A stretch of 64,000 nucleotides of DNA from NCBI GenBank assembly GCA_025175895.1, contig CM045993.1, positions 52,270,621 to 52,334,620 of the forward strand, written 5' to 3'. Positions 1 to 9,295 of this stretch are shown here, piece after piece; within the stretch, counting starts at the first letter, position 1; each line of letters begins with the position of its first letter. The stretch comes from Wurfbainia villosa. Lineage: Eukaryota; Streptophyta; Magnoliopsida; Zingiberales; Zingiberaceae. A program made the translations under genes and the position numbers. A model generated the notes under the pieces. It saw only the letters and a list, made by a program, of their open reading frames with translations, did no database searches and had not been told where the DNA came from.

Positions 1-613
1 CGTTTCTTATGAGAGTTTGTTATGCGGAATAATAGAATGAGACCCCACATAAGATTCTTAAGAGTCTTCGCTCACTAATATCATAACAAAATTATTCTTC
101 AGGTGAGGAGGGTCATCCAAGTGGATGGCGATCCTGATGGTTGGTTACACAATAGCCAGCTCCGAAGGGAACAAGGATAAAAGGAGAGAAGGAAGAAGGA
201 AGAGGGGGATCGATTCTAGAAAGAAGAAGGACTTCTACATATAGTCTCTCTACGGCTTCCTCCAAGGGGGACCAGGGAAGAAGAAGGAGATTGGAGGATG
301 AAGACAGAGGGAGGATAGTTTTATTAGCTTTACTCATTCCTTTATTCTGTAAATCTTCTAGTTTATTTGCAAGAGGTTTTGTCCACCTCAAGAAGCACTT
401 CTGAGAATGAGGGATTCTTCTAGTAAAGGTGTCTAGCACCGGGGCTCCTTGGAGAGCTCATCCCATGGAGTAGGAATTAGAATTCCAAACCACGTTAAAT
501 CTCGTGTCATCGTTCTTTGCTTCTGATTCTATAATCATTATCATCTTTTACTGTTGTAGCCAGAGAGGATCCCAGCCCTCTTGGACATCTTCAACTCGAA
601 AAGGAGGTAGAAA
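1..613 (+). mobile_element. Probable LTR end of an old gypsy-type element, interrupted by E1
   Basis: No protein with a recognisable domain is encoded here. The stretch around 490-550 (a CCACGTTAAATCTCGTGT-like segment followed by a T-rich run) resembles the R-U5 end of many plant LTRs. When E1 and one copy of its target duplication are removed, the sequence runs straight into a primer-site-like stretch at 5971-6018. I infer that E1 landed next to the primer site of an older element whose LTR starts left of the window. No second LTR is visible, so this is tentative; it could also be unrelated intergenic DNA. Confidence 0.35.
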
Positions 614-618
614 ATCCA
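614..618. repeat. Target site duplication of E1 (ATCCA)
   Basis: ATCCA directly precedes the 5' LTR and is repeated at 5966-5970 directly after the 3' LTR. A perfect 5-bp duplication marks E1 as one complete insertion. Confidence 0.93.
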
Positions 619-1829
619 TGTTAGGGTAATCTCTTGCCGAGATATGGTTTTGATGTGTGTGGCAAAGGGTTTAAGTTAGGTTGTTATTGTGATTTGATAT
701 GTGTGTTGGAGTCTTGCAGGACTTAATAATTCACACATTGAGCCTTGGCGAGTTTCACATCTCATGACTCGGTCTTTGAGTCGGTGAAGGATGGATTTGC
801 GGAAGCCGTGCGCTTGGAGCATCCGAGGGACCGCCGGACTAGGAGCTTGGAGTGAAGCTGGAGGAAGTAGACTTCATGGCGAGACGCGAAGGATGGCGCT
901 GCAGAGCCGTGCACTTGGCACATCCGAGGGACGTGGCCGGACGAAGATAACTTCAAAGGCGAGGGACTCCGAGGGATGAGAGTGAGCGAATGTAACCCCG
1001 GAAGGGGTAGCGCTCTTAGGTGAAACTTGGCCATTTGGCTAAGTATCGGATGAGATTTCCCGACATCAGCCGATTGCCATGGAATGACAGTCGACTACTC
1101 TGAGTCGAACGGGGTTCGACTGGTATCCGACTGATGAGTTTTGTTTGAAGATGGATCGCCATGGAATGGCGGATCGGTAAATTCATCGATCATTGCCATT
1201 CCATGGCAATGACGATCAGAGGCCAGTCGAGCTCGTGAGCACTCGACTGATGGTCCATCAGTTGACTGATGGTAAGATCAGTCGACTGATGATGTTGTCG
1301 TTGGATGAAATCCAACGTGGAAAGCAACCGTTATTGGGCAACGACTACAGGACCAGTCGACTGATAGGGACATCAGTCGACTGCTCCTGTGTCAACGAGA
1401 AGAAACCCTCTTCCTCTATAAAGAGGAAGGGTGTGGGGCTTTGGGGACCTAATGCTTCAACTCATAACATCTCCCAAAGTGCTCTAAGGGTTTTTCCACT
1501 CTTCTACTTGTGTTAATTCTCATTCTATTGTAAGAAGAGGGATTGTAAAGAGATTACCTCCACCTAGCTTGGTGCAAAGGAGAGATCTAGTGGATTTGGA
1601 AAAGGAGTGATTCACCTTGGATGAATCAGGATCGTGGATTAGCGGCGTAGCCGTGAACCACGTTATATTCTCTTGTTAGCATTGTTTTTACTTTTGCATT
1701 TCTATTTGCTTGTCTTGTTTGTTTCCGTTGCGCTAATTAGTTTTGTAGACAAGCAAATTCCACCATCCAACGAAAGAGGGCTATTCACCCCCCTCTAGCC
1801 GGCCAATACACACCGATCGATCCCCTCCA
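619..1829 (+). repeat. E1 5' LTR
   Basis: The LTR starts TGTTAGGG and ends CCCCTCCA, pairing with 4781-5965. It contains three perfect CAGTCGACTG palindromes (1279-1288, 1354-1363, 1374-1383) and several degenerate ones, a TATA box inside an inverted repeat near 1417, and an R-U5-like part ending in the CTATTCACCCCCCTCTAG segment typical of this LTR group. The 3' copy has more intact palindromes, so this copy has lost some by mutation. Confidence 0.92.
1410..1429 (+). promoter_or_regulatory. E1 promoter: TATA box inside a perfect inverted repeat
   Basis: TATAAA at 1417-1422 lies in CTTCCTCT-ATAA-AGAGGAAG, an 8-bp inverted repeat around a 4-bp centre. The same structure is kept in the 3' LTR at 5546-5565. 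Position within the LTR fits a Pol II core promoter; the start site itself is not visible. Confidence 0.6.
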
Positions 1830-1831
1830 AG

Positions 1832-1844
1832 TGGTATCAGAGCC
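1832..1844 (+). other. E1 primer binding site (initiator tRNA-Met type)
   Basis: TGGTATCAGAGCC lies 2 nt after the 5' LTR. It matches the usual plant copia primer site complementary to the 3' end of initiator tRNA-Met. Confidence 0.9.
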
Positions 1845-1892
1845 AAGTCACTTGTCGAGGACTAACCGCCGCAACAAGCACTTCATTCAAAA

Positions 1893-3041
1893 ATGGCTGG
1901 CTCCAACATTCACCGACCAAAATTTGAAGGCGAATTCTCTTGGTGGAAAAAGAGAATGGAGGTATTTTTCAAAACTGACTTTGAAATTCTTTTAATTATG
2001 GAAAACGTTTTCAAATTGCCTAGGGATGAAGAAGGGGAGCCATTGGAGAAATCTAGGTGGAGCAAGAGGCAAAGGGAAGAATACTTGGCAAATTCAAAGG
2101 CCAAGCACCACCTTTACAATGTACTCTCCCAACAAGAAGTAAACCGGATTGGGGAATGCTCTAGTGCAAAGGAGATGTGGGAGAAGCTAGTAGAGCTTCA
2201 TGAAGGTACCTCGAAGGCCAAACTTGCAAGGAGAGACCTCCTCCGCTCCCAACTATCAAACATCAAATTAGAAAAGGGAGAAAAGGTAACCTCACTACAC
2301 TCTAGATTTAAAGAGATAATAACCGGTTTATCTAGTGTAGGTGAGAAGCTTTCAAATAGGGACATGCTCATGAAGGCTATAGATGTCTTTCCTCGGTCCT
2401 CAAGATGGAGCTCTATGGTGGACTCATTCTACATCTCCAAGAACTTAGAAGTTAGCACCTTGGAGGAATTTTTCTTAACAATGGAGCTCCACAAAACAAG
2501 GCTTGAAGGAATAGTTGAAGAGCCTAGAATTCAACCTTCAAGAGGAGTAGCCTTGATGGCCCACAAAGGGAAGAAGAAGATGGAGACTCCCTCCTCCTCC
2601 GACGAAGCATCCTCCTCCTCCTCCATGAATAGCACGGAAGAAGCCTATATGGTAAGGAGAGTAAGGCGTGCATTAAAAGGTTTTAAATTCAATAACTCTA
2701 ATGATAGGAGAAGAAGACCAAGTGGGAAGATTATTTGCTACAATTGCCAAGGAGAGGGACACATAAGGGACAATTGTCCTCTCTTGAACAAGAGCAAAGA
2801 GGAGAAGAGAAAGAAGGAAGAAAAGAAGAAGAAAAAGGGGAGCAAGAGGAAAGAAGAAGAGAAGAAAGTCAAAGAAAAGGGAAAGACAAAGGCACTAAAG
2901 GAAAGGACTTGGGATGACCCCTCCTCATCATCTTCATCATCATCGGAAGAGGAGAATGCTTTTGTCACTAACTTATCCCTAATGGCCTTTGACGACCTAG
3001 ATTGCTCCTCCTCCGAAAATGAAGGATCAAGCACGAGTTAG
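1893..3041 (+). CDS. gag: E1 Gag (capsid/nucleocapsid), 382 residues
   Basis: Structural protein of the retrotransposon particle. Residues about 10-215 form a UBN2/retrotran-gag type capsid region that starts with the W-W-K-x-R-M motif near residue 20. One zinc knuckle of the form CX2CX4HX4C lies at residues 282-295 (2736-2777; CYNC, H, C). It is followed by a very Lys/Glu-rich stretch (about 300-345) and Ser-rich acidic runs. The ATG at 1893 is the first after the primer site and begins the conserved N-terminus, so I take it as the start. The frame ends at TAG 3039-3041, but the same frame stays open after it to 3623, so this stop may be a nonsense mutation or a programmed stop. No pol follows. 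Confidence 0.85.
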   Translation: MAGSNIHRPKFEGEFSWWKKRMEVFFKTDFEILLIMENVFKLPRDEEGEPLEKSRWSKRQREEYLANSKAKHHLYNVLSQQEVNRIGECSSAKEMWEKLVELHEGTSKAKLARRDLLRSQLSNIKLEKGEKVTSLHSRFKEIITGLSSVGEKLSNRDMLMKAIDVFPRSSRWSSMVDSFYISKNLEVSTLEEFFLTMELHKTRLEGIVEEPRIQPSRGVALMAHKGKKKMETPSSSDEASSSSSMNSTEEAYMVRRVRRALKGFKFNNSNDRRRRPSGKIICYNCQGEGHIRDNCPLLNKSKEEKRKKEEKKKKKGSKRKEEEKKVKEKGKTKALKERTWDDPSSSSSSSSEEENAFVTNLSLMAFDDLDCSSSENEGSSTS

Positions 3042-3623
3042 GAGAGCTCTAGTGAAGGGGGAGCATCTTCACCATTCTCATCCGAAGAAGAAGAAGACAT
3101 GGAAGCTATGGTAACAAATCTAACTCCCAAGAAAATAGTTTCCATAGTTTCTAGCTTAACTAGGGATTTATTTAGAGCCAAGAAAAAGAACAAGAGCATG
3201 CTAGATCAAATTAAGGACTTAGAAGAAAAATTAGAAAAAGCATGCTTAAATGTAAATGATAATATTTCCTCTAGCTTAAATGATGCATGCTCACATGAAT
3301 ATATGTCTTTTAATGTTAGTGATGCATGTATGGATGAAAATAGGGCTCTAAGGGAAAAGGTAGATTATTTGACCAAGGCCCTAGAAAAATTTACAATAGG
3401 CTCCAACACCCTTAACATGATCATAGGGAGCCAAAGAGCTAGTTTCAACAAGAAAGGCCTAGGATATAAAGAAAAGAAAAATAAAAAGGCTTATAAATGT
3501 CTAATTGCTAGGGGTCAAGACAAAAAGAAGGTAATAGCTAGAAAATGGATCCCTAAGGAATTTTTAGTGAACCCCATAGGCAAGAATTTGTATTGGGTTC
3601 CAAAATCCATCCTTAAGGGTTAG
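3042..3623 (+). pseudogene. E1 Gag C-terminal half: coiled coil and W-V-P-K end motif
   Basis: In the same frame as the Gag above, separated only by one TAG. It begins Ser/Glu-rich, then from the ATG at 3099 (174 codons) has heptad-like L/I/K-rich stretches suggesting coiled coil, and ends with W-I-P-K-E-F ... Y-W-V-P-K-S-I. In SIRE-type copia polyproteins a similar W-V-P-K segment lies at the end of Gag just before the protease. Here a stop follows it and no protease exists. It could be translated by readthrough or from an internal ATG; neither can be shown from sequence. Confidence 0.65.
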
Positions 3624-4780
3624 GAAAACCCTAGGATAGTCAACCATAAGGAGTTTACCTATATCATATTTTTGGTTGACTTAGGATGGCGGGACAACAT
3701 TTTTTAAATAGTGTTAGGTGATGATAATGCACCTATAAGTAGATAAATTATGCTTTAGGTGATATTTGCCTTATTATCATGATGTTTCATACCTAATGCA
3801 TGATCACAATTTTATGAATACATTTGTTTCATGATCATAATATGAAATAAATTCATATATGTCTTTATGATCATGTGGGATAGTAGGATGATACTTAACC
3901 TTGTATAGAATTGCATGAAAATGATGGTTAAGTATATACAAATACCTTTAGAATACATCTCACACTCACCATAGGCTACCTTGATTGAAAACTTAGCATG
4001 AGTGAGATGTTAGGATGATACAAATGTCCACTAATGCCTATGGCATTTAGATGGTCATTTAAGGTATCAAAATAGCAATAATAGACCAATCATGGGGAAG
4101 ACTTATGTTTAATTCATAGACATATTGCCCAAAGATCATGGTTGGATATTTCATATGTTTTCAAAACAATTTCTTACTTTAAAATCTATGTGTTCATGTT
4201 TTGAAACAATTTAAAGCAAAACTGGGTGTCAAATGTGATACTAACTTAATCAAAAACCTAGTTGTTTTTAAAGCTTTTGGATTTTTGGTAAATACTTGAA
4301 AATATAATGATTTTTCATGGACAACTATTTTTCATTGATAAATATACTCACAAGAAATATGTTCCCCAAATTTTATGATATTTCGAATTTTATAGATTTT
4401 CTGATGCATTTCTAAAATCCACCCTGAAAACCTGAAAAACCCGAAATGCATGTGCCAGTCGACTGGTAGTCTGAACTAATCAACTGGTAGTCTGATAACA
4501 TGCCCAATAACCTTTTGTATTCGATTTTAAGACATGTTTTGGCTTTTGTTTCCCTCTAATCTTGATGCCATGCATATATGAACTTTGTTTAATCTTTTTG
4601 ATGGCGTCAAAGGGGGAGAAAACTATATGTTTAAGTAATGGGGAATATATTTAGGGGGAGTTTCATGTATTAAGGGGGAGAGTTGCTAATCATGTTATTC
4701 ACATGCTTTCTTTCCTTAATATTTTATCAAATATTTTTACCTAACTTAAACGGATATCCACACATCAAAAAGGGAGAGAT
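3624..4780 (+). other. E1 non-coding spacer in place of pol, with polypurine tract
   Basis: A 1.16-kb AT-rich stretch with no long ORF. It contains one perfect CAGTCGACTG (4456-4465) and several GGGGGAG runs (4608-4680) typical of SIRE 3' regions. The polypurine tract AAAAAGGGAGAGA (4767-4779) directly precedes the 3' LTR and would prime plus-strand DNA synthesis. There is no trace of integrase, reverse transcriptase or an envelope-like ORF. Confidence 0.75.
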
Positions 4781-5965
4781 TGTTAGGGCAATCTCTTGCC
4801 GAGATATGGTTTTGATGTGTGTGGCAAAGGGTTTAAGTTAGGTTGTTATTGTGATTTGATATGTGCGTTGGAGTCTTGCAGGACTTAGTAATTCGCACAT
4901 GGAGCCTTGGCGAGTTTCACATCTCATGACTCGGTCTTTGAGTCGGTGAAGGATGGCTTTGCGAAAGTCGTGCGCTTGGAGCATCCGAGAGACCGCCGGA
5001 CGAGGAGCTTGGAGTGAAGCCGCCGGACGGGTGAGATGCAAAGAATGGCACTGCAGAGCTGTGCGCTTGGAGCATCCGAGGGACGTGGCCGGACGAAGAT
5101 AACTTCAAAGGCGAGGGACTCCAAGGGATGAGAGTGAGCGAATGTAACCCAGGAAGGGGTAGCGCTCTTAGGTGAAACTTGGTCATTTGGCTAAGTGTCG
5201 GATGAGATTTCCTGACATCAGTCGACTGCCATGGAATGATAGTCGACTGCTCTAAGTCGAACGGGGTTCGACTGGTATCCGACTGATGGGTTTTTGGCCC
5301 AGCAGTCGACTGCCATGGAATGGCAGTCGACTGATGGAGGCTATGTCGGGCATAGAATGGAGTCAAGCTCGTGAGCACTCGACTGATGGTCCATCAGTCG
5401 ACTGATGGTAAGATCAGTCGACTGATGATGTTGCCGTTGGATTAAATCCAACGTGGAAAGCTATCATTATTGGGCAACAACTACAGGACTAGTCGACTGA
5501 TAGGGACATCAGTCGACTGCTCCTGTGTCAACGGGAAGAAACCCTCTTCCTCTATAAAGAGGAAGGGTGTGGGGCTTTGGGGACCTAATGCTTCAACTCA
5601 TAACATCTCCCAAAGTGCTCTAAGGGTTTTTCCACTCTTCTACTTGTGTTAATTCTCATTCTATTGTAAGAAGAGGGATTGTAAAGAGGTTACCTCCACC
5701 TAGCTTGGTGCAAAGGAGAGATCTAGTGGATTTGGCAAAGGAGTGATTCACCTTGGATGAATCGGGATTGTTGATTAGAGGCGTAGCCGTGAACCACGTT
5801 ATATTCTCTTGTTAGCATTGTTTTTACTTTTGCATTTCTATTTGCTTGTCTTGTTTGTTTCCGTTGCGCTAATTAGTTTTGTAGACAAGCAAATTCCACC
5901 ATTCAACGAAAGAGGGCTATTCACCCCCCTCTAGCCGGCCAATACACACCGATCGATCCCCTTCA
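4781..5965 (+). repeat. E1 3' LTR
   Basis: Starts TGTTAGGGCAATC and ends CCCCTTCA. It has six perfect CAGTCGACTG copies (5219, 5303, 5324, 5395, 5415 and 5510 as start positions) against three in the 5' LTR, and keeps the TATA inverted repeat. Confidence 0.92.
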
Positions 5966-5970
5966 ATCCA

Positions 5971-6018
5971 TTTGTCGTATCAATTGGCACCGTATTTGAA
6001 AACTTTTTTACTGAACAA
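5971..6018 (+). other. Primer-site-like remnant of the element that E1 entered
   Basis: The segment ATCAATTGGCACCGTATTTG resembles the TTGGCGCCGT-type primer site that follows the 5' LTR in Tat/Athila gypsy elements, with a few mismatches. It lies 10 nt beyond E1's right target duplication and would have abutted 1-613 before insertion. The M0 LTR starts right after it. Confidence 0.35.
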
Positions 6019-7110
6019 TGTTGGATCGAGTGAATATGTTAGAAAGGGTGAATAGCGTACTTAAAATATCCTTTTAGTTTCATCGAAAACACGAGTAAGC
6101 ACAGTGGAAAGTAAAAACAATAAAGGAAAATAACACTTTTTGTTTTTACTTGGTTCACAATCAAAAGGTTGCTAATCCAAGGCCCCGCGATCTTAGACCG
6201 CCTACGATGGGGCAATCCACTAAAATTCTCCTCCTCATTGGAGGTAGGAGATGACGGTTACATGACAAATAAGATAGAGGAAGAGGCAACAGGCCTACCT
6301 CTCCTCTTAGCAATGGAAAGCTCAAATACAAGAAAGTAAACAATTTAAATTAAACTACCGATGAAGAGATGGAAGCTCGGTGTGATGTCGGTGTTACGAC
6401 GGCGTAGCGTTGTTGTCGGAGCTTGGAATGGTTGGAACACTTGGGAGTAAACTTAGATGATCTAAAGAGGTGAAAAGCCTCTTCTTTTATAGCCCTTTGA
6501 TCCCTAGTTCGTTGAGATCCAGATCTGGGTTAAAGCTCATCATCCCCCCATTTTTGGTGAAGTTTATCTTGACTTTCTTCGAGATGATCAGCTTGACCAG
6601 CAGTCAACTGATGCCCCTTAGCAGTCGACTGATGATAGGATCAGTCGACTGCCAATAGCCTTCAGTCGACTATTACCTTGATCACTCACTTGCAACAAAG
6701 AGTTAGCACATAATACATAACTGATGGTAATTACAACAGTTCCTTACCATCTGACCTCGACCTAGACCTTCCTCCGAAAGTCTTAGTCGGATTGCCACCT
6801 ACGATCATCCCTGTACGGAGGACATGATCTTACCATCACTCCGCACTCGCTGCTTACCTCTGGTCCTCCTAACCTGTAGCTTATCTTTTGGTCATCACCT
6901 AGGTTCCTCAACTTCCACGAGGTTCTCCTGGTGTCACCCGACCACCATGGTTTCTCGTCCTAAGATTCTCCGGATGTCGTTGACCTTGGCATAGCTTAAA
7001 TCATTTCCTGCACACTGAGCCTAACACATGAGATAACAATAATAGCTTAACTTTGAACCTTTGCCATAATCTAAACATATGTTCGATTATTTGGTGCCCT
7101 TGCACCAACA
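6019..7110 (-). repeat. M0 3' LTR
   Basis: In - orientation it begins TGTTGGTGCAAGG at 7110 directly after the polypurine tract. I place its other end at 6019 (TGTTGGATCG in + reading) because the tail, a CTATTCACC segment followed by CGATCCAACA, resembles the tails of E1 and N3; 6037 is an alternative. It contains CAGTCGACTG at 6622-6631 and 6642-6651 and two one-mismatch copies (6601-6610, 6663-6672). Confidence 0.75.
6484..6491 (-). promoter_or_regulatory. TATA box in the M0 LTR
   Basis: On the - strand the sequence reads CTATAAAAGAAGAGG, a good plant TATA box, in a position comparable to the TATA boxes in the E1 and N2/N4 LTRs. Confidence 0.5.
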
Positions 7111-7950
7111 ATCTCCCCCTTTTTAATCTATGGCAAACCGATTCAGAGTTAAGGAAAAATTAAGCATAAGTAAGCATGAGTAAAAATGTAGTAAGGGCAT
7201 GAGTAAACATGTAGTAAGCATGTAGTAACAATGTAGTAACCATGTAGTAAGCATGTAGTAAGTTAGTATGAGTAAGTTTCTTTTTCAAACCCTCCCCCTC
7301 AAGGTTACCTCCTCCTTGACCTTAGGTGAGTTTGTTGAAAAAAAACCTTGTCTCTCCCCCTTAACGTTTGGTCACTTCTTGAAAGCATTTTGCTTTCTCC
7401 CCCTCTCTTCACCTTAAAAAACTTTTGGTTCCTTAACTTTGGCCTTATCTTCCCCTTTTTCCATATATCAAAAACACTTGGGAGTGTATTTATAAGATTT
7501 TAATGTGTAAACCATTTTGTAACTAAAATACTTGTGTATGTAATGTGCAAAACTTTAAAACGGAATTAATATTGAATGTGTGTTTGTAGGTCCAAGCATG
7601 TCCCCTTTTTGAAAAATAATAATTTCAATATATTTCATCTAATAAGTATGTTCAACTCTTTTTGACTTAATTGATATAATATGATCAATAAGTCTTGATT
7701 AGAGGTGGTTATTTTGAATAATTATACTCCATGATTCATATTGATGCACTGGATCTACATCTGGAATCAGGAGTAAGGTCCTAACATCTCACTCCCATCT
7801 ACGTGGCTCAGTACACAAACACATTGAACTTGTGTTGTGAGATGTGTTGGCTCCTTAAATCTATAGGTGCATGCTTTCTAAGGTAAGACCTAAGCTAGTT
7901 CCATGTAGCATGCAAGAAAATAAAGATAGATTATAAGTAAGAGATAAATC
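7111..7950 (-). other. M0 3' untranslated region with polypurine tract and short tandem repeats
   Basis: 7111-7128 read on the - strand is GATTAAAAAGGGGGAGAT, the polypurine tract next to the LTR. A degenerate tandem array of an 11-bp unit close to CATGTAGTAAG covers about 7161-7276. The rest is AT-rich with T-rich and GGGGGAG-type runs and no long ORF. Confidence 0.75.
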
Positions 7951-9295
7951 CTACTCTATTACGCACATCCCTAATCTTCGTCTAAGCAGACTAAATTCAG
8001 CTTCGGGTAAGGGTTTTGTAAATATGTCTACTAGGTTCGATTTCGACTCAACATACTCAAGTTTTATAGTCCCATTTGCCACGTGTTCTCGTATAAAGTA
8101 ATGTTTAACTTCTATGTGTTTAGTTCTATAGTGACAAATTGGGTTCTTAGTTAGGTTAATAGAACTAATATTATCAATTAAAATGTTAGTGTTACTAAAG
8201 TTTAATTGAAAGTCTTGGAGAGTGTGCTTCATCCAAAGAAGTTGAGCTACACACTCACCCATTGCAACGTATTCGGCTTCGGTGGTAAACAAGACAATAC
8301 AATGTTGCTTTCTACTACCCCAACTTACAAGACTTGAGCCTAGGAGTTGTCAACATCCACTCGTGCTCTTCCTATTGAGTTTACTACCAGCATAATCCGA
8401 GTCGGAGTAGCCAATTAGTTCGAACTCGCTTGACCTAGGGTACCAAATTTCTACGTCTAGTGTTCCTTTTAAATATCTAAAAATTCATTTGACTAGCATT
8501 AGGTGTGATTCTTTAGCGCAAGACTGAAATCTCGTACACATACTACGAAGAGTATGTCTGGTCGACTCGTAGTTAAGTATAGAAGGCTACCTATTGTGCT
8601 CCAATAGTATTTTAAATCGATTTCTTTTCCCTCTAAGTCTTCTCCTATGTTTACATTGGTAGCCATTGGTGTATTAATTTCCTTAGCGTTTTGCATCCAA
8701 TTTACTAATTAGTTCTTTAGCATATTTATGTTGATGTAGATAAATTCCTTCTCTAGTTTGTTTGATTTGTAATTCTAAGAAAAAGGTAAGTTCTCCTACT
8801 AAGTTCATTTCAAATTCATTTTCTATTAGTGAAATGAACTCATTTAATAATGTTGTGTTGGTTGTTCCAAATATTATATCATCTACATAAATTTGTGCAA
8901 TAAAAATTTCTTTTCCTATCGATTTTACAAAAAGGGTTGGGTCAACTAAACCTTGATTAAATCCCTTAGACTTAAGGTAGATTGAAAGTCTTTCATACCA
9001 AGCTCTAGGAGCTTACTTTAATCCATATAAGGCTTTTCTAAGTTTGAAAATATGGTTAGGTTTGTCTAGACTTTCAAATCAAGGTGGTTGGCTAACATAA
9101 ACCTCTTCCTTAATAAATCCGTTTAGAAACGCTGATTTGACATCCATTTGAAATAATTTGAAACCTCGATGCGCAGTGTAGGCTAACAACATTCTAATTG
9201 ATTCGAGTCTAGCTACAGGTGCATATGTCTCATCATAGTCTAACTCCTTGACTTGACTAAACCCTTTAGCAACCAACCTAACTTTATTCCTAATT
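7951..9295 (-). pseudogene. M0 pol fragment: reverse transcriptase and RNase H
   Basis: Reading on the - strand from 9295 to 7951. RT: L-V-A-K-G-F-S-Q-V, Y-A-P-V-A-R-L-E-S-I-R and M-D-V-K-S-A-F-L-N-G (9079-9276), then M-I/T-I-G-S-L-L-Y-L-T-x-S-R-P-D (8499-8696). RNase H: T-T-E-A-E-Y-V-A around 8270, D-N near 8175 and the C-terminal N-L-V-D-I-F-T-K-P-L motif, ending 7951. Stops and frameshifts between 8293 and 9078 break the frame. The 5' side of the RT lies at 35513-35903. Degenerate and non-functional. Confidence 0.85.
9291..9295. repeat. Target site duplication of N1 (TAATT)
   Basis: TAATT before 9296 is repeated at 35508-35512. Removing 9296-35512 rejoins the M0 RT reading frame (E-K-G-E-V-I on one side, R-N-K-V-R-L-V-A-K-G on the other). 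Confidence 0.93.

Larger units (their letters stand above)
619..5965 (+). mobile_element. E1: complete gag-only LTR retrotransposon (SIRE-related, non-autonomous)
   Basis: E1 has two LTRs (1211 and 1185 bp), a primer site, one Gag reading frame and a polypurine tract, flanked by ATCCA duplications. It has no protease, integrase, reverse transcriptase or RNase H; the 1.16 kb between the end of Gag and the 3' LTR has no long ORF. This matches the plant TR-GAG/LARD concept: elements that supply their own capsid protein but depend on other elements for enzymes. The Gag end motif and the LTR head match SIRE-type copia elements such as M0. The two LTRs differ by scattered substitutions and small indels, so the insertion is not very recent. 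Confidence 0.92.
6019..9295 (-). mobile_element. M0 part 1: 3' end of an outer SIRE-like copia element
   Basis: In - orientation this holds RT, RNase H, a 3' untranslated region, polypurine tract and 3' LTR. The pol motifs (A-P-V-A-R-L-E-S-I-R, Q-M-D-V-K-S-A-F-L-N-G, E-E-V-Y-V-S-Q-P-P) are of SIRE/Maximus type. The element is cut at 9296 by N1 and resumes at 35513, where the protein reading continues across the junction. Its upstream part and 5' LTR are not in the window. Among neighbours it is the only SIRE-type element that still shows pol. Confidence 0.88.

Noticed and set aside
113..439. 108-codon - strand ORF near the window start
   Set aside because: No recognisable domain, and it lies in a stretch I interpret as an old LTR end.
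1279..1383. Repeated CAGTCGACTG as a CRISPR-like array
   Set aside because: The motif is 10 bp, palindromic, irregularly spaced and inside a plant LTR; there are no uniform spacers and no cas genes.
2738..3034. Ser/Phe-rich ORF on the - strand
   Set aside because: It is the antisense shadow of the Lys/Glu/Ser-rich part of E1 Gag.
3624..4780. Possible envelope-like ORF in the E1 spacer, as in some SIRE elements
   Set aside because: I see no open frame of useful length or membrane-like segment in this stretch.
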